Positions 1 through 12,295 of a DNA stretch of 64,000 nucleotides are shown here, piece after piece; position 1 is the stretch's first letter, and each line of letters begins with the position of its first letter. The stretch is taken from assembly GCA_018881555.1 (NCBI GenBank), contig JACAXG010000055.1:2046001-2110000 (forward strand). The letters are read 5' to 3'. A model generated the notes under the pieces. That model worked only from the letters and a program-made list of their open reading frames with translations, ran no database searches and was not told the origin of the DNA. This DNA is from Amblyornis subalaris. Taxonomy: Eukaryota; Chordata; Aves; Passeriformes; Ptilonorhynchidae. Made by a program: the position numbers and the translations under genes.

Positions 1-1020
1 CAACAGGTCTGACATTGCACCATCACCAGTGCAAATGATCATCACAGAATGATGGTCTGTGGTGCACCAGTTGTTACTCAGCACTTTTTCCCCAAGGAAC
101 TGGCTTCTTAACTAAATCACATCCCTCTTATTTTGTCTATTCTTTTACCTAGTGAGGACAATTAAGTCCAGCACATACAAGAAAACGTATGAATAATATC
201 AGCCATCAAACTGATAAATGATGTCTAAGAAGCTGTGTACCATAATTACCTGAATGTAAGCTATGTGCTTTGCTCCCCAAGGAATTGCTGTTGAAATGTA
301 CTTTGCTATATTTCTGAATATTGCCTTATATTTCCTGCAGATCCAGGAGCTGCTGCCGTGTGCAAAGGCAAGACACTTAATCAGAACACTCTTAATAGCA
401 TTAATGTGAGGTGGGAGCTCTCACAGTGCTGTAGGAATCAGTCAGCACCAGTGTTTTACTTTCAGTTGAGGATGTGGGGAGTGGCCGAATGGTTTTTGCA
501 AGTGCAGGGGAGCTGGGTGCTGGGACACCAGAAATGGCAGGAGAAGGGTGTCCTGTTTTTGAGTATGGAGATATTAAAATACTGAGATGGGAGCCACCAG
601 GTAGGCAGATTCAAGGCCAAGTTATGCCTCCTCTTCAAAAACAGAGAATAAATGAGACGAGTGTAAGCCATTTGGCATCCCAGGTCACTCTATACTCAGT
701 TAAAAACTTTAATCTTATTAAGGCTTTTTTTAAAATGTAATATTCTTTTTTCCTCCCCCCTGTTATCTCGGCATCTTTGGTTTAAACTTAGCTTTTAGAC
801 AATTTTACTCTGAAGCCCACTCTTCAGCNTGATGCTATAAAAGAGAACCATGCCTGCAGAGTGACTCAGGAAAGCCTAAATATGCTCTTATAGCACCCAA
901 CTGTTCAAAATACTATGTTTTTCATAAGCTGAGGTTTCTGCAGAACATGTCTATACTGAGTAGCATTGACATGTGTGTTGTATAAAGCTGCTTAATGAAT
1001 TTTTGGAAGGCCTTGCTTAC
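1..1020 (-). other. RELN: RELN intron downstream of window exon 22 (partial)
   Basis: No reelin coding sequence or repeat is visible; the next exon must lie beyond the left edge. Confidence 0.85.
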
Positions 1021-1179
1021 CATGTTGTGGCTGCCACCAGCGGAAAGCAGTGGCAGGGGTTTTGGCCTCTCGGGGCAAGTCTATGGAAACAACCTGGGGC
1101 TCCAGGTATGACATGAAGTCCAGCTCTCGCAGCAAACTCCAGGTGATCCCATTGTCATTTGTGTATTGAACAACAAGCC
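1021..1179 (-). CDS. RELN: RELN window exon 22: subrepeat 3B with BNR/Asp-box 6
   Basis: The 159-bp exon has acceptor AATATAG and donor GTAAGC. It encodes [20 protein letters not shown] with the BNR motif, then [20 protein letters not shown] and [12 protein letters not shown] with one base of the next codon, about human 1532-1583. It is the last exon found; the following exon (expected to begin near a Gly-Lys and to contain an ALDDVLIG-like strand) is not in bases 1-1020, so it lies outside the window. Confidence 0.96.
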
Positions 1180-2695
1180 CTATATTTCAAATTAAAGACA
1201 GCAGTTAGTCTGACTGTGCAGAGCAAAGAAGAGGCAATTCACCCTGTACTCAGGAACTGCCAACCCCCACCTGGTGCACAAGCCTTTTGACACCTGCCCT
1301 ATCCTTTAGGCATCTCCTGATCCAGGAGCATTTTGTGGGCAAAGTCCTACCAGTCCTACTGGTGACATGGGTCACCAGCTGCCACATGTTATCTTGACTC
1401 ACCAAACTCAAAGGATCACATCTTTTACACTCTCAGGGAAACTAATGATTGTACCACAGAAATGATAGGAATAATGTGATTTTCTTTACACAGTATTTAT
1501 TTCATGTTGGGTATCCTTGCAGTTTGTGTAGAAGACTAAGTTANAATTCTGATGGCTGGAATCACAATGCTCATGCTATGTATGCAGGCTCACAGCATCC
1601 TTGGAAATTAATTGTAATATTTAGACAATTTAAGATAGTCTTTGCATCATACACACAGTATGGCAAATACTAGGACACAACAGAAACTCAACAGAGCTCA
1701 TCAAAGGGGATAATACAACAAAGGAGCACNTATGTATATTTCTTCTCTTAAAACTCTTTTATATTGGAGTATGTTCAAACATAATGGAATATTTCTTCTT
1801 GTCTTATACCAGTGCAAATGAGAGGAGAATCAAACCCTTGGTGTAATCTCTTCTGCAAGATGACAGCTTTCCTCAGTAAGTCAGTGTCAATGTAAATGCC
1901 AAATATCAGGAAACAGTCCACTGACAGTAAATGATCTATGCTGAGAGGAAAATTAAGTTTTCTCATCTACCACATATCAGTGGTCTGTCTTCATGCAACT
2001 AGACCACTTTACAGAGGGAATCTGGTCCCAAAACTCTGCTGACGCTTCTCAAACACAAATATCAGTCCTCCACCCCACGTGTAACACGTGGGTAAAATAG
2101 GAGAGGAGACATCTGGGAGAGATTAATTTGTTCAGACTAAATACATTTTCAGCTACAGCTTTGTAATTTTGAATTTTGGGTAAATCATGCATGAGCTTGG
2201 TTTGGAAGGCAATTTTTTATTAGACCCACTGGTGTAGTTAAGAAGATGAACAAGTTTTCAGGCACACAACTTTTCTTCAGGTCAGAAATGGAGTTTGCCC
2301 ACTTTATCCTGAACTTGAATTTAATTCCTTTTATTTCAGACCTGATGAAAAGTCCTGTGTACTTGTAAATTTACCTGTTTTCCAACACTATCAAGTAGTC
2401 TAATAAAAGTAATTACACCTTGCCTTGTAAATGCTGTCTTTCTTAGACTATCACAGCTCCAACATTTACTTCTACAGACAGCTCACCATTAGGTTTGGTG
2501 TAACTAAGTATAAATAGAAATGTCAATCAAAAGTAAATAGCTGTCTCCAACATTTATGAAAAAGGTAGGAAGAGGTAATTGATTTATGTTAAAAAAATAA
2601 AACAATCTTTTTGATTTTGTAAAGGCAGCAAAAGGCAAAAACACTGCAGAAGACACAAAATGAAAAAGCCTTATCATAAAGAAAAGGGGCTTTAC
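1180..2695 (-). other. RELN: RELN intron between window exons 21 and 22
   Basis: I see no feature in this 1516-bp AT-rich intron. Confidence 0.9.
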
Positions 2696-2772
2696 CTTCA
2701 TTCCTGGCTCTTGGTCTGTTGCAGGAGTTACCAACAGTCTTGCTTCCAAGTTGTACATAAAATTGAACTAGC
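2696..2772 (-). CDS. RELN: RELN window exon 21: subrepeat 3B strand
   Basis: The 77-bp exon has acceptor TTAAAAG and donor GTAAAG. It encodes [20 protein letters not shown], then RARNE and a split Gly codon, about human 1506-1530. It corresponds to the first half of window exons 9 and 15 ([11 protein letters not shown] and [11 protein letters not shown]). In repeat 3 this unit is therefore cut in two by an extra intron. The [10 protein letters not shown] segment is one of the more diverged stretches relative to human. Exon 20 lies 5.4 kb away. Confidence 0.95.
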
Positions 2773-5700
2773 CTTTTAAAAAACACAGGAGAGAAAAGAA
2801 GTGTAATTATCTTCTGATAGCACAAGATCAGTTAGGATAATTTGCCTCTCTTAACTAATTTGGCATTTTCAGTTAGGTCATTATTCCAGGCTTATTGATT
2901 AGGTAATGTTCCCAGAGAAATCAAACATGGGCTTGNTAAATAGTGAGGGACCCAAGAAAGAAAAAAGTGATGTGGTTTATTAATCCTGTACTTAATAAAT
3001 GTATTTTTCAAGTGAGTAGCAGAATTTAGTGGTTCTATCTCTCACAAAATTTGCAAAATCTCCAAAGCAAGCAAAGCTGTTCCTTAGATCAGATCTTACC
3101 TTGGCTTCTTGTAACTGGAAATTAGGTGAAGCTTTAAAATACAGCATTAGAGTTGTAATAAAATTATTATATCCTCACGAAACCACCAATCCTTTTTTGA
3201 TCCTTAAATTCTTGATGTAAACAATTTTCAGTGAAATGAGTTCATTGAACATTTTGTGAAGTAGCCCCATTGATTTTGAACCTATACATTACAATTTCAT
3301 TGAATATTCTCTTGCTCTCACATCATGAAATGGTAAAAAAAATGTTCCTGATGTGCTTTTCTTGCAACCTGCCCCATAGTCAGTGCTTTTATCACTTCCC
3401 TACCTTCTCTGATTCCTTTCTACTGTAAACCATGGCAACCGTTTCATCTGAGTCTCTGCATGAACATTTTTCCATGTCGTCAATTTTTCCCAAAACTACT
3501 TTTTGCAACCCTTTTAATGCCATGAAACTCTTTGAGACAGGATTGCTGCTTTTATTGACAGAACTCCAGGTTAGTCAGGAGCACCCTTGTTTAGCTATAT
3601 TTGAATTAAGTATTATTCCATCCTTGTGCTCCAAAATATTGTTAAATTTTTATTCCCAATCCACAGTAATGCCCTGGTATCCTCACTGAACTAGTGTTTT
3701 TAATTGTGACTTTGTGGTTTTAGAGTAGTTTACATTTCCTCTTAGATACACACTGTTGTGCTTTGTAACAACAATTAATTTCAATTAGTGTCCTGCTGCT
3801 CACACACCAAATTTCACTGCTTGACTCAGACATTCATCTGAATCTTATTGGGTCATAACTAATCTAAAGAGCATTGAGATGACTGAGAATGCCATCACCT
3901 CCTCATCTACATCTTCTTCACAGGTTGTCTGCATTGCATACCCAAAACAGCACCTGAGCAGAGCAGAGAAACTGGACTCAACCGCATGATGAGCTTTTGC
4001 ATGCTGCAAGTTGGCAATGCCGTTCTCCTCCTTGCTGCCTGGCCAGTTTTTAAATTAGGATGATAGAAAATCAGGCGTCATTAATTCTATTGCATGTAGA
4101 TAATTTCTTTAAAATAAAAACTTCGAGGTGAATTTGTATCTCTGTGTGAGGAAANGAGGCTTGATTTGCCACTTTAATAATTCCCCACAAGGATAACTTT
4201 TTTTGCTTTAGGGGGTTTGGTCCTAATTTGTAGTAATTTTGGTAAAATCACAGACAAGCCACATGACTACAGACAGAGCCAGTACAACGCAGACAGTACT
4301 CCAATTTCCCTACCCACTGCTACAAACACAATATCATAATCCCCTTCTGATTCTAAACCCAACCACACTCAAGTTCGATTATCAAAATCTGTCTCTCCTA
4401 TCTGAGATGTTTTGTATACCCATAGAGTCTAGGACAAGCCAGAATATCCTCATCAATCTCATTGCTAACCCCATAGATAGCTCAAGACTAATCAGGCTCA
4501 CAGTACTACACCATTTAGCCAGGTAGGTTCTATTTGTTTGCTGCAGCTTTGCTGTCTGAGACAATATTTGGGCAATAAAACACCAGACAGAAGCCTCAGA
4601 GATGAACAGAATTACAGCGCTGTGATGAAATTCTTTTATTCTTGCCAAGTGTAAAGATCGTTAAAAAGCAAAACCAAAGAACAAAAACCCTTTCTGCAGA
4701 AGGGTGAATCAGCCCATCTGATCTCTGAGTGTCTGACCCAGAACAGCTCCCTGGGATGGTTGCACAATCATTAGCTATGGAGTCTGTAAAGCAGACGGGA
4801 GCCAAGGCAGCTAACAAGCCAGATGTCACCACTTGGAAAAAAAAAATATATATATTCCATGGTTTTTATCTAGCTGCCAGGTAGGCACTGTGTGCAAATG
4901 CTCCAACTGAACAGATAGTCAAGAGTGTCATAAGGGACAGGCCATCAAAATGGGAGGCAGTAGCTCATCAGCAACCAAAATGCATCCATGTATCACATTG
5001 TTAGTCAGAAGGATGAAAATACTGCTGGTGAAATTGTGCCTTTGGTGTATTGGGCCATGCAATAGGGAAGGGATGGAGAGACTCCAGGGGGCTTCTGAAG
5101 TGTAAGGCAAAAAAGAATCATCTGGGTGAAATTAATTTTGACACTTACAGCTCTCTTAGTGCTATGGGAAAAAAAGGTATAGTCAATCATGTAAAGGAAT
5201 AAGGATGCAATAGGACAAACAAAGCTAAGATTATGATACCACTTGATGTATATACTAAAATTCAAGTGGTTGTTTATGATCATTGGCTTCCAGGCACAAT
5301 CTTTAGTTTTAAATGTTCTTAGTGGGACACCTGGTTCTGGCAGTGCCCTGTTGGGCTGCTCCCCTGAGCAGCACCACACACCTCAGGCTGGCAAATCTCA
5401 ACCATTTGGAGCAGAGCAAACCAGGAACACTGAGCCCCCGTGGACCATGCTCTGCTGGGAAAAGAAGGGTGAAAGGGAAAAGGGTCTTTGAACTTGAAAA
5501 AAAGAAAACTATTTCTGTACATTCCTTACATAAAATTTACACTTCACATTCAAAAAGCTGTAACTGATGATAGGGAACATGCATAGGTAAACCTGCAGGA
5601 ATTCAGAGTGAAAATAAAAATTTAGTGTCTTGCAATATTTTTCAATTTTTCAATCAGGCTCTTCCATGCATGATTTAACGAAACAAGATCATAAAAGGTC

Positions 5701-8151
5701 TGGGAAAACACTATTAACCTGAAAAATAAGCAGCTTAAAAATCTACTGCAGGACTTTCAGCCTTCCTATTCACAACTCTCAATCCACGTGTCTAACAATA
5801 TGTCTTTCAAGGCATATTTTCCTGCTGTTTACTCAGTTACCAAAACCCCCCACCCAAAAAACCCTTGCAAAAATAAAAGATAACTGTGCAGGGGCTAAGA
5901 TGACCCCTAATAAGATAACTGAATTCTATGCAAGGCATTCTTGAATGCAAAAAGTAATACCAAAATGGGAAAAAGTACTTCCCTCTAATCTCCTCTTTCA
6001 AGTGACATTAATTTTAGCTCCAATAACGAAAAAAAATTTCTAGGCTGAGGAATTATTTTCTTTTTAGGGTATGGGCTTTTCAGTTAACCCTTCGCACTCT
6101 CATAAACTTAGTGTGCCTTTGCTTCTAGCAAAAAAAGACCCAGTTAATGTTACAGATGGCCTCAAACATTAAAGTGGGATGCATCTGTTCAAAGCAAGGT
6201 GTCTGAAGCTGAATGTCTAAGTTATACACAGCCGACCCAGGCTGCCTTACAATTAATGAAACAAAGGAATTTGTGTTTCCAGAAGACAAAGCACTGGCCT
6301 TCGCTAGACGCTATTTTAGGATGAGTTGTGTTGCTCTTTTGAAGCAGCTATTCTCTCCTCTGAGCACAAAAGCAGCCTGGGCTAATTGCTGTAGTTGGAA
6401 AAGTCCATGTTGCGGTCAAGCAGCATCAGGTGGCTACTACTTTTGAGCACACACTGAAGAAAGGAAAAAATCCATGTTGGTCCTATTTGTGTTTGAGATG
6501 ACCACTCTGCTATGTCTAGCAAACAGCCAGGGATGTGGCTTCGGGCTTGAATTGTTCAAGAAGTTAACCTGCTCACTGCGATGCTTACAAGAAAACAGAA
6601 AGTGCTGATTTATTTTGACATAACAATCAGTTGCAGCAGGAGAGCAGCTCACACTGTGAGTACGTGGTCAGAAGAGAGATCTTAGTTGCTCTTAGCAAGT
6701 GTCCCTCTGGCCATTTATCTTCTTGAGGCAGTTTTAAGACACCAGATAACCATATTCTTGTGCAAAACAGAAGCAGTGGTATATTAAAAACGTCAAGAAA
6801 GAGCATTGCTCAGTATTTCAAAACTTCTTTTGGCTTTTAAAATGGTTCAAACTTTACAAAAATGGAAAGCTACAAATAAGAATATCTGGCATTAAAAGTG
6901 GTTTCAAAGTAATATTAAAACTAAAGGAAATACTTTTCTTTATAAAAAGATTTCTCCAAAGGAATAACTCAAAAATACTGTTTCGAATATAGACTTCTTG
7001 ATGATGTGGTTACTTCTAATATAATGCTTCACAGGATTAACAGCACAAGATTTAAAGATGGTGGAACACAAGTGCTCAGATCTTCCCAGAGTTCCAGGGC
7101 AAACATGTACTTGTCCAAAGCGTATTTGTCAAACAATTAATTATTTCAATTAGGAACTAATTTACATAATTATATAAATATTTCACGTACTTGTCAGCCA
7201 CGCAGGGGACAGAGGAAAGGCAGCTGGTGCAGTGTGAAGTGCCAGAGAGCAGCCGAGCATGTCCCCAGACCCACAGCACCCACACTGCCGTACGGAGCAC
7301 TGCATGCCTGAGCTGCAGGGTGATAGCAGAAACCTCTGTACAGTCTTTGCTGAGTGATCCCACAAATTCAATAATGGAGTAAATAATGGCATTCCTTACT
7401 ATCAGAGCAGTATTTCTCAGGAGAAATATCTTTTATTACACTAACTGACAAAATTGTAGGGTGCACAAGGTTTCAGGTGCACAATCCCTCATGAGACTGG
7501 ACAAAGCAGCTGCAAACTCCAGGCTAAATAGTGGTTAGAATTAACAGCCCTTTGTTCAACCTAATTACATTAATCAGCTAGGCAATTTGAGAGAAGAGGA
7601 TAATTGCTACCAGTGGAGCAGGATTCAGTGGCAGCAGGGAGAGAGGTGAAGGCTTGTTAGCCTCTTGGCAGAAGCAATTCACATTTCATTCCTTTACACT
7701 TCTGACAAGTGGACTAATTCACAACATCTGGCAAGTAAACAACAGCTCCTTGCTATTCCATAGTCATGCCTGCAATTCAACTCAGTCAGGGGAAAAGGAG
7801 CTTTTCTCTCCAGCTATGGGCAGAGTCTTAGGATTTGTGCATTCTCAAGACCATGTCTTGTGCCTGTCCACCTAGAATACAATGAAAACTATCTGCTCAT
7901 AAGGGTAGAGAGTTATTACTTTGTTTTATACTGCTATTCCACTGTTTCCAATCTAAGTATTATCTTCCAAAAAAAGGAAATAGTACATCAGAATGAACAA
8001 AAAAAGTATTTTCTCTGTCTTTCAGAGTTCTCGTACAGATTGTGATTACCAGAAAAAACATTTCCCACCTTCTCATATCTACACTTCCAACAGGGCAGAA
8101 GAGACAGTTTGAATACACAGGCAATTGTGAGAAGCAGCACTGAGGACTGAC
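2773..8151 (-). other. RELN: RELN intron between window exons 20 and 21
   Basis: The 5379-bp intron is AT-rich, with only two N bases and no recognised repeat. A short ATTA-rich block lies at about 7535-7610. Confidence 0.9.
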
Positions 8152-8359
8152 CTGATATTTGTGGTGTCTAGGGGAACAGTCCTTGCCTCCCTTTTGCCTG
8201 GTCCGTTGAAATACAGAGATTTTCCGTCGCTGAGCACTCCACAGCCTGTCCCAACCTGACCTCCTGTTATCTTGTACCAGAGAGGGCTCAGCTTCCTCTC
8301 AAACCTGTCGAACATCTCACTATGATTAGGCACGTTAGACACGCAGGTTCCATGAGATG
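8152..8359 (-). CDS. RELN: RELN window exon 20: EGF 3 end and start of subrepeat 3B
   Basis: The 208-bp exon has acceptor CTTGAAG and donor GTCAGT. It begins [20 protein letters not shown], then [20 protein letters not shown], then [20 protein letters not shown] and VPLDTTNI plus a split Arg codon, about human 1437-1504. Asn-His-Ser is a sequon at the position of human Asn1447. The acceptor ends in AAG rather than CAG, preceded by a good T-rich tract. A perfect 13-bp inverted repeat lies about 190 bp upstream in the intron. Confidence 0.96.
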
Positions 8360-9256
8360 CTTCAAGAAAAAAAGAAAAGAGGGAGAAGCTTTGGTGAAAC
8401 TGTGCTGAACAGAGTAAGGGTCAGATACAGTACACTGGCACACGGTTCTGTTGCATCCACACGTGACAAAGCACCAGGCTTTTCTAAGAAAATGCCCTGA
8501 TGACTGGATTGTGTCTTTTTAAACCCGCTTTACAAATTTCTGTAGGAAGAATAAGCCCTCTTCCTCTAAACTCTAAGAGGGCTTATTTCACTAGGTGAAA
8601 AATAGCCATGCTTTGTGTTGATAAGGCATTTCTTGTAAGCAGAAAAATATTATCCTTTCATTTAATTTTGAACAAATTGAACAAAAGATGTTAGCTTATT
8701 GCTTTGTTGGTTGAGGGTTGAAAAAAGTGCAGTGTGCAACTGGTTGTGTCAATCATTTTTTTTCATAGGGTTTGCATTTTGGGTTTTTTTCTATTTCAGC
8801 ACAAAACCCCCTGAAACCACAAGTGAGCAGAATTTTCTACAGAAGGGCCTGTCAGAACATATGTTCCCTCCTGGTCCCATGCCATCTGATGGCCAGGGGA
8901 CTCAAAAATGGCAACAATTCTTTTGAAGATGATCCAAAGGCTTTTAAACAGACTTTTCAGTTTATAATATTTTATTTTGTTTTCTCTTATTGCTAGTCCC
9001 TTCCCATTCCTACAGATGGTGATGTTCAAAGATTGTGGTTGCCAGAAACATCAACGGTGTCCGCTGCCTTCAGCTGCTCTGCTTTGCCTGTGCTAAATTT
9101 TATTTAACAAAACAGAAAGATTCCCGTTGGCAGCCCATGCAACATATGTCATCATATATTTTTCCAGAATATTGGAGAGGAAAAACAAGATGCCAGATTT
9201 ACAGCTTTAACTCAGCCAGTGCTCGCTGTAATCCCACCTGAAGAGGGTTGTCTTAC
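8360..9256 (-). other. RELN: RELN intron between window exons 19 and 20
   Basis: The 897-bp intron contains a perfect 13-bp inverted repeat at 8550-8587 and no other feature. Confidence 0.9.
8550..8587. repeat. Perfect 13-bp inverted repeat (hairpin)
   Basis: AATAAGCCCTCTT at 8550-8562 is followed after a 12-base spacer by its exact reverse complement at 8575-8587. It could fold into a stem-loop in the RELN pre-mRNA, about 190 bases before the acceptor of window exon 20. It is too short for a normal microRNA precursor and its role is unknown. Confidence 0.8.
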
Positions 9257-9414
9257 CTGTGTAACCCAGGTCACAGAAGCAGACCCCTGAGACGCAGTCC
9301 CCGTGACCGCTGCAGTAGTTGGGGCAAGGCTCAGAGATGTAGACGCCGTCCAAGCCGAAAGGAGGCACGCTCTTGTGGGAGCTGCTCTCCTGGATCCAGC
9401 GGAATCGAGTCTTA
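9257..9414 (-). CDS. RELN: RELN window exon 19: EGF-like domain 3
   Basis: The 158-bp exon has acceptor CTGCAG and donor GTAAGA. It encodes [20 protein letters not shown], then [20 protein letters not shown] and [12 protein letters not shown] with one base of an Ala codon, about human 1384-1435. Unlike EGF 1 and 2, five Cys of EGF 3 sit in one exon; the last Cys comes from window exon 20 after an extended loop (GYTASHGTC). [10 protein letters not shown] closes subrepeat 3A. Confidence 0.97.
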
Positions 9415-12059
9415 CTGCAGAGAAAAAATAACAGAATTAGTATGCCCAGCTTCAATACCTACTGCTCCTTGTTTAAGATTAAAAGGAGCTTTTCCTGAAT
9501 TAGCCATTTGCAAATAGGATGTCTGGAAAATATTTCTGACATCCTACATTTTGTGCAACATTGCTTACGGATATTTCTTCCAGACTTTTTGGGTGCATTT
9601 TGACTTCTTCTATTTCCCTGGCCCATATCCATCGGTATGATGCAAACAACAAATGCATGGTTTTTTCAACAACAATGAATGATTAGATGTGACTTTGAAG
9701 GTGTTTTTTACTACTCAGTTCAGCCTGAACTGCTAATTATATATTAAAATCCCAGAACTCCATTTCTTACAGTACTTTTAAAAGGAACTCAGTAATGCCA
9801 GAGATGCAGATTTCATTATGGGATTGTACAATTTTGAGTAAAAAAGCCTTCAAGTTTTTTGGATACAAGAAAAAAGCCACTTTTTAAATAGAATGGCAAA
9901 TAACATGTCTTACATGCTGAAACCAGTCTGACTCATCAATCCCGTGGAGAGTGAGATGAAGATGTGGTAGACCTGGTAAAATATCCAGATGAAGGAACAA
10001 ACAAGTGATACTACTAATAACTTATCTAAAGCTGCTGAGCTGACACAGCTGGTCTGGAGACATATGATTGGCAGTCAATCACTTTATACTATAAAAGCCT
10101 AGTTTCAAATTTGTAGGGTCTTCTGACATACCCCTTCTTGGAGTGTGTGTAAATTCCTCCCTTGGGTTGGGATGCCCCTCCCGGTTAATCCTTGAGGCTG
10201 AATCAGAGATTTGCCCATGATGATTACATGCGTGGGTAAAATCAATCTCTACTTAAGAATTGTTTTTGCTAGCTTTACTACAATTGCTTGAATACAATTG
10301 CTTCAATATTGCTTCATAAAGCACTATATTATAATAACTGTTGTAGCTCCAACACTGCAGTAAATAATTCTGATTAAGATCTCCTTGTCTAATTGTCATC
10401 ATAATAAATCATATATATATTTATATAAATATACCTGGTTTGCCATCCTTAATCCTGCAGGACAAAGTTGTATAAAGGTTCAATTGCACCTATGTAATCC
10501 TTTAGACATAAACTGTTGACAAAGTCTGGGGCCCAGATTGGATCCAGCCGCAGCCAGGCTCCCCTCTCAGAAGGAGTTTAGAAAGCAGTGGGGTCCTTTC
10601 TGTACCCCGTGACTCAGTGGGAGGGCTTCTTTAATAAACTTTGTCTGAACCTCCCNCTCTGCCCTCAACACTGACCCACTCCACAGGAAACTTGTTGAAG
10701 AAAAAATATTATGGTTATTAATTTTCAGTCTTCAACTTTTAGCTAAGTAATTTTACAGGAGCTCCAGAGAGGAGGACTGATTTAAAATCTCACTGCCAAC
10801 CTAACGGATTAACTAAGATCCTCCTTGCTACTCTGCCTAAAATGTAATAAACCTATTGCTTTTTCTTTACTGCTGTGCACTGGGATTTGGTAGGTAGGTG
10901 ATCATTGTGCTCATGCTATGTACCAACTGATGAAATGGGATGCTCTCTGGTTAACCCATGAACCATGATTTCCAAAATGACCCACAACAAATTCAGTTTT
11001 CAACATGCCAAGACGCTTTTTGCAGTCACAATACTTACATTTTTAATGCATTAGCATGAGCTTCTTATTCCTGATCACATTACTGAACATAATGCCAAAC
11101 AGATTGCTGCTATTGATTCTGCACTGCTTGTTTTGGGTAAATCAAATCAGCTGGTGTCAGATCTGTGCAATTTGGCACNTGCTTTTATTGGCTAATTACT
11201 GAAGAAAAGACAAACTTGTTATGGTACACGCTGCTATTTCAAGTCCTTGCGGCAAAGGCACCGTCTCCCCTGGTACAAAATATGACACACACTCAAAGGG
11301 GCTTGAGGATGAGGAGCCCACATCAGCAGGATGAGTCAGAAGCTCAGAGGCAGCACTAGAGCAGCTGCCTGAGGGGCGAGAGGCAGGGGTGACACGGCCA
11401 GGGGCCCGGTGGGGTGGCTGTGCTGGCAGTGCTTGGTGCATCCAGCAAATCAGATCGGGGTGTTTTACTGATGGGGTAAGACAGAGAGTAAGGGCAGTGA
11501 GAAACTTCAGCCAAATACAAGTAATGTAAAACAGGTGATGTTTTCTCACCTGTATTAATCTGATGCTGAGGTTGTGCTTGCAGACGGGCACAATATCATT
11601 CCTCCTTCCTTTGCCTTTGGCTGTCCCAGCTGCCTTCAGTGACACAGCACATTATGCATCAGCTCAAATATCTTTCTAAGGTTTCTTTGCCCAGTGGTAA
11701 CTAAAATTAATCCTGTTCAAATGGCTTATTTAATTCACGTGACTTATTACTCTCTTGCTGGTGCCTCTGACCTAACTGATATGGATAAAGACAATGAAGG
11801 GATTGATGTCAGATTAAATTGTGCTGAGTTCCTTGCAGCTTTGTAATTTAATTATTTATTATAGGCCGATCTGACACCCTTAAAATGGAAAACTTCTCAC
11901 TGCTTTGGGCAGCACAGTATATTTTTTCTAAATCTGCCATATTTTAACACCGCTTTTATTCACAGCTTTGCAACTTTTTCCTAATGTACCACCTTAGAAG
12001 CAACTAATTCAGCTAATTCACGGGTCTCGCTAGCATCGCTGGTTTACAGTGCACAGTAC
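9415..12059 (-). other. RELN: RELN intron between window exons 18 and 19
   Basis: The 2645-bp intron has a stretch at about 10080-10690 with LTR-like signals (TATAAAAG near 10090, AATAAA near 10632) that I could not confirm. A GC-richer patch lies near 11280-11460. Confidence 0.88.
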
Positions 12060-12295
12060 CTGGCTGCAAGCGACCTGGGGATGACAATGGTAATCCTCGT
12101 CCAGTCCTCGAAGTCTCCCGTGTGATAGACGGAGGGCTCGCTCAGCTCGCGGGAGCTTCCCTCGCAGCCTTTCGTGCCCGGGGACGCAGGGTAGCAGCCC
12201 TCTTTCACCAGCGACCAGAAGAGCCCAGCGTCGTGAGAGTACTGGAGCAGAACGGGAGCAGAGCTGCTGTACTGGTTGGTGCACCCAATATTCAG
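12060..12295 (-). CDS. RELN: RELN window exon 18: repeat 3A with BNR/Asp-box 5
   Basis: The 236-bp exon has acceptor TTGCAG and donor GTACTG. It encodes [20 protein letters not shown], then the BNR motif [15 protein letters not shown], then [20 protein letters not shown] and [17 protein letters not shown] with a split Ser codon, about human 1306-1382. SPGTKGC is one residue longer than the human SAGKGC I remember. Third positions are strongly G/C-biased in the central part. It is flanked by introns of 2.1 and 2.6 kb. Confidence 0.96.

Noticed and set aside
1..1020. Search for the next downstream reelin exon
   Set aside because: No sequence encoding the expected ALDDVLIG-like strand or flanking splice sites was found.
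5005..5379. 124-codon minus-strand frame in the 5.4-kb intron
   Set aside because: Composition and lack of similarity point to chance; exons 20 and 21 join without it.
11196..11645. 149-codon minus-strand open frame between window exons 18 and 19
   Set aside because: Reelin sequence is continuous between exons 18 and 19, so no exon is missing, and the frame resembles nothing known.
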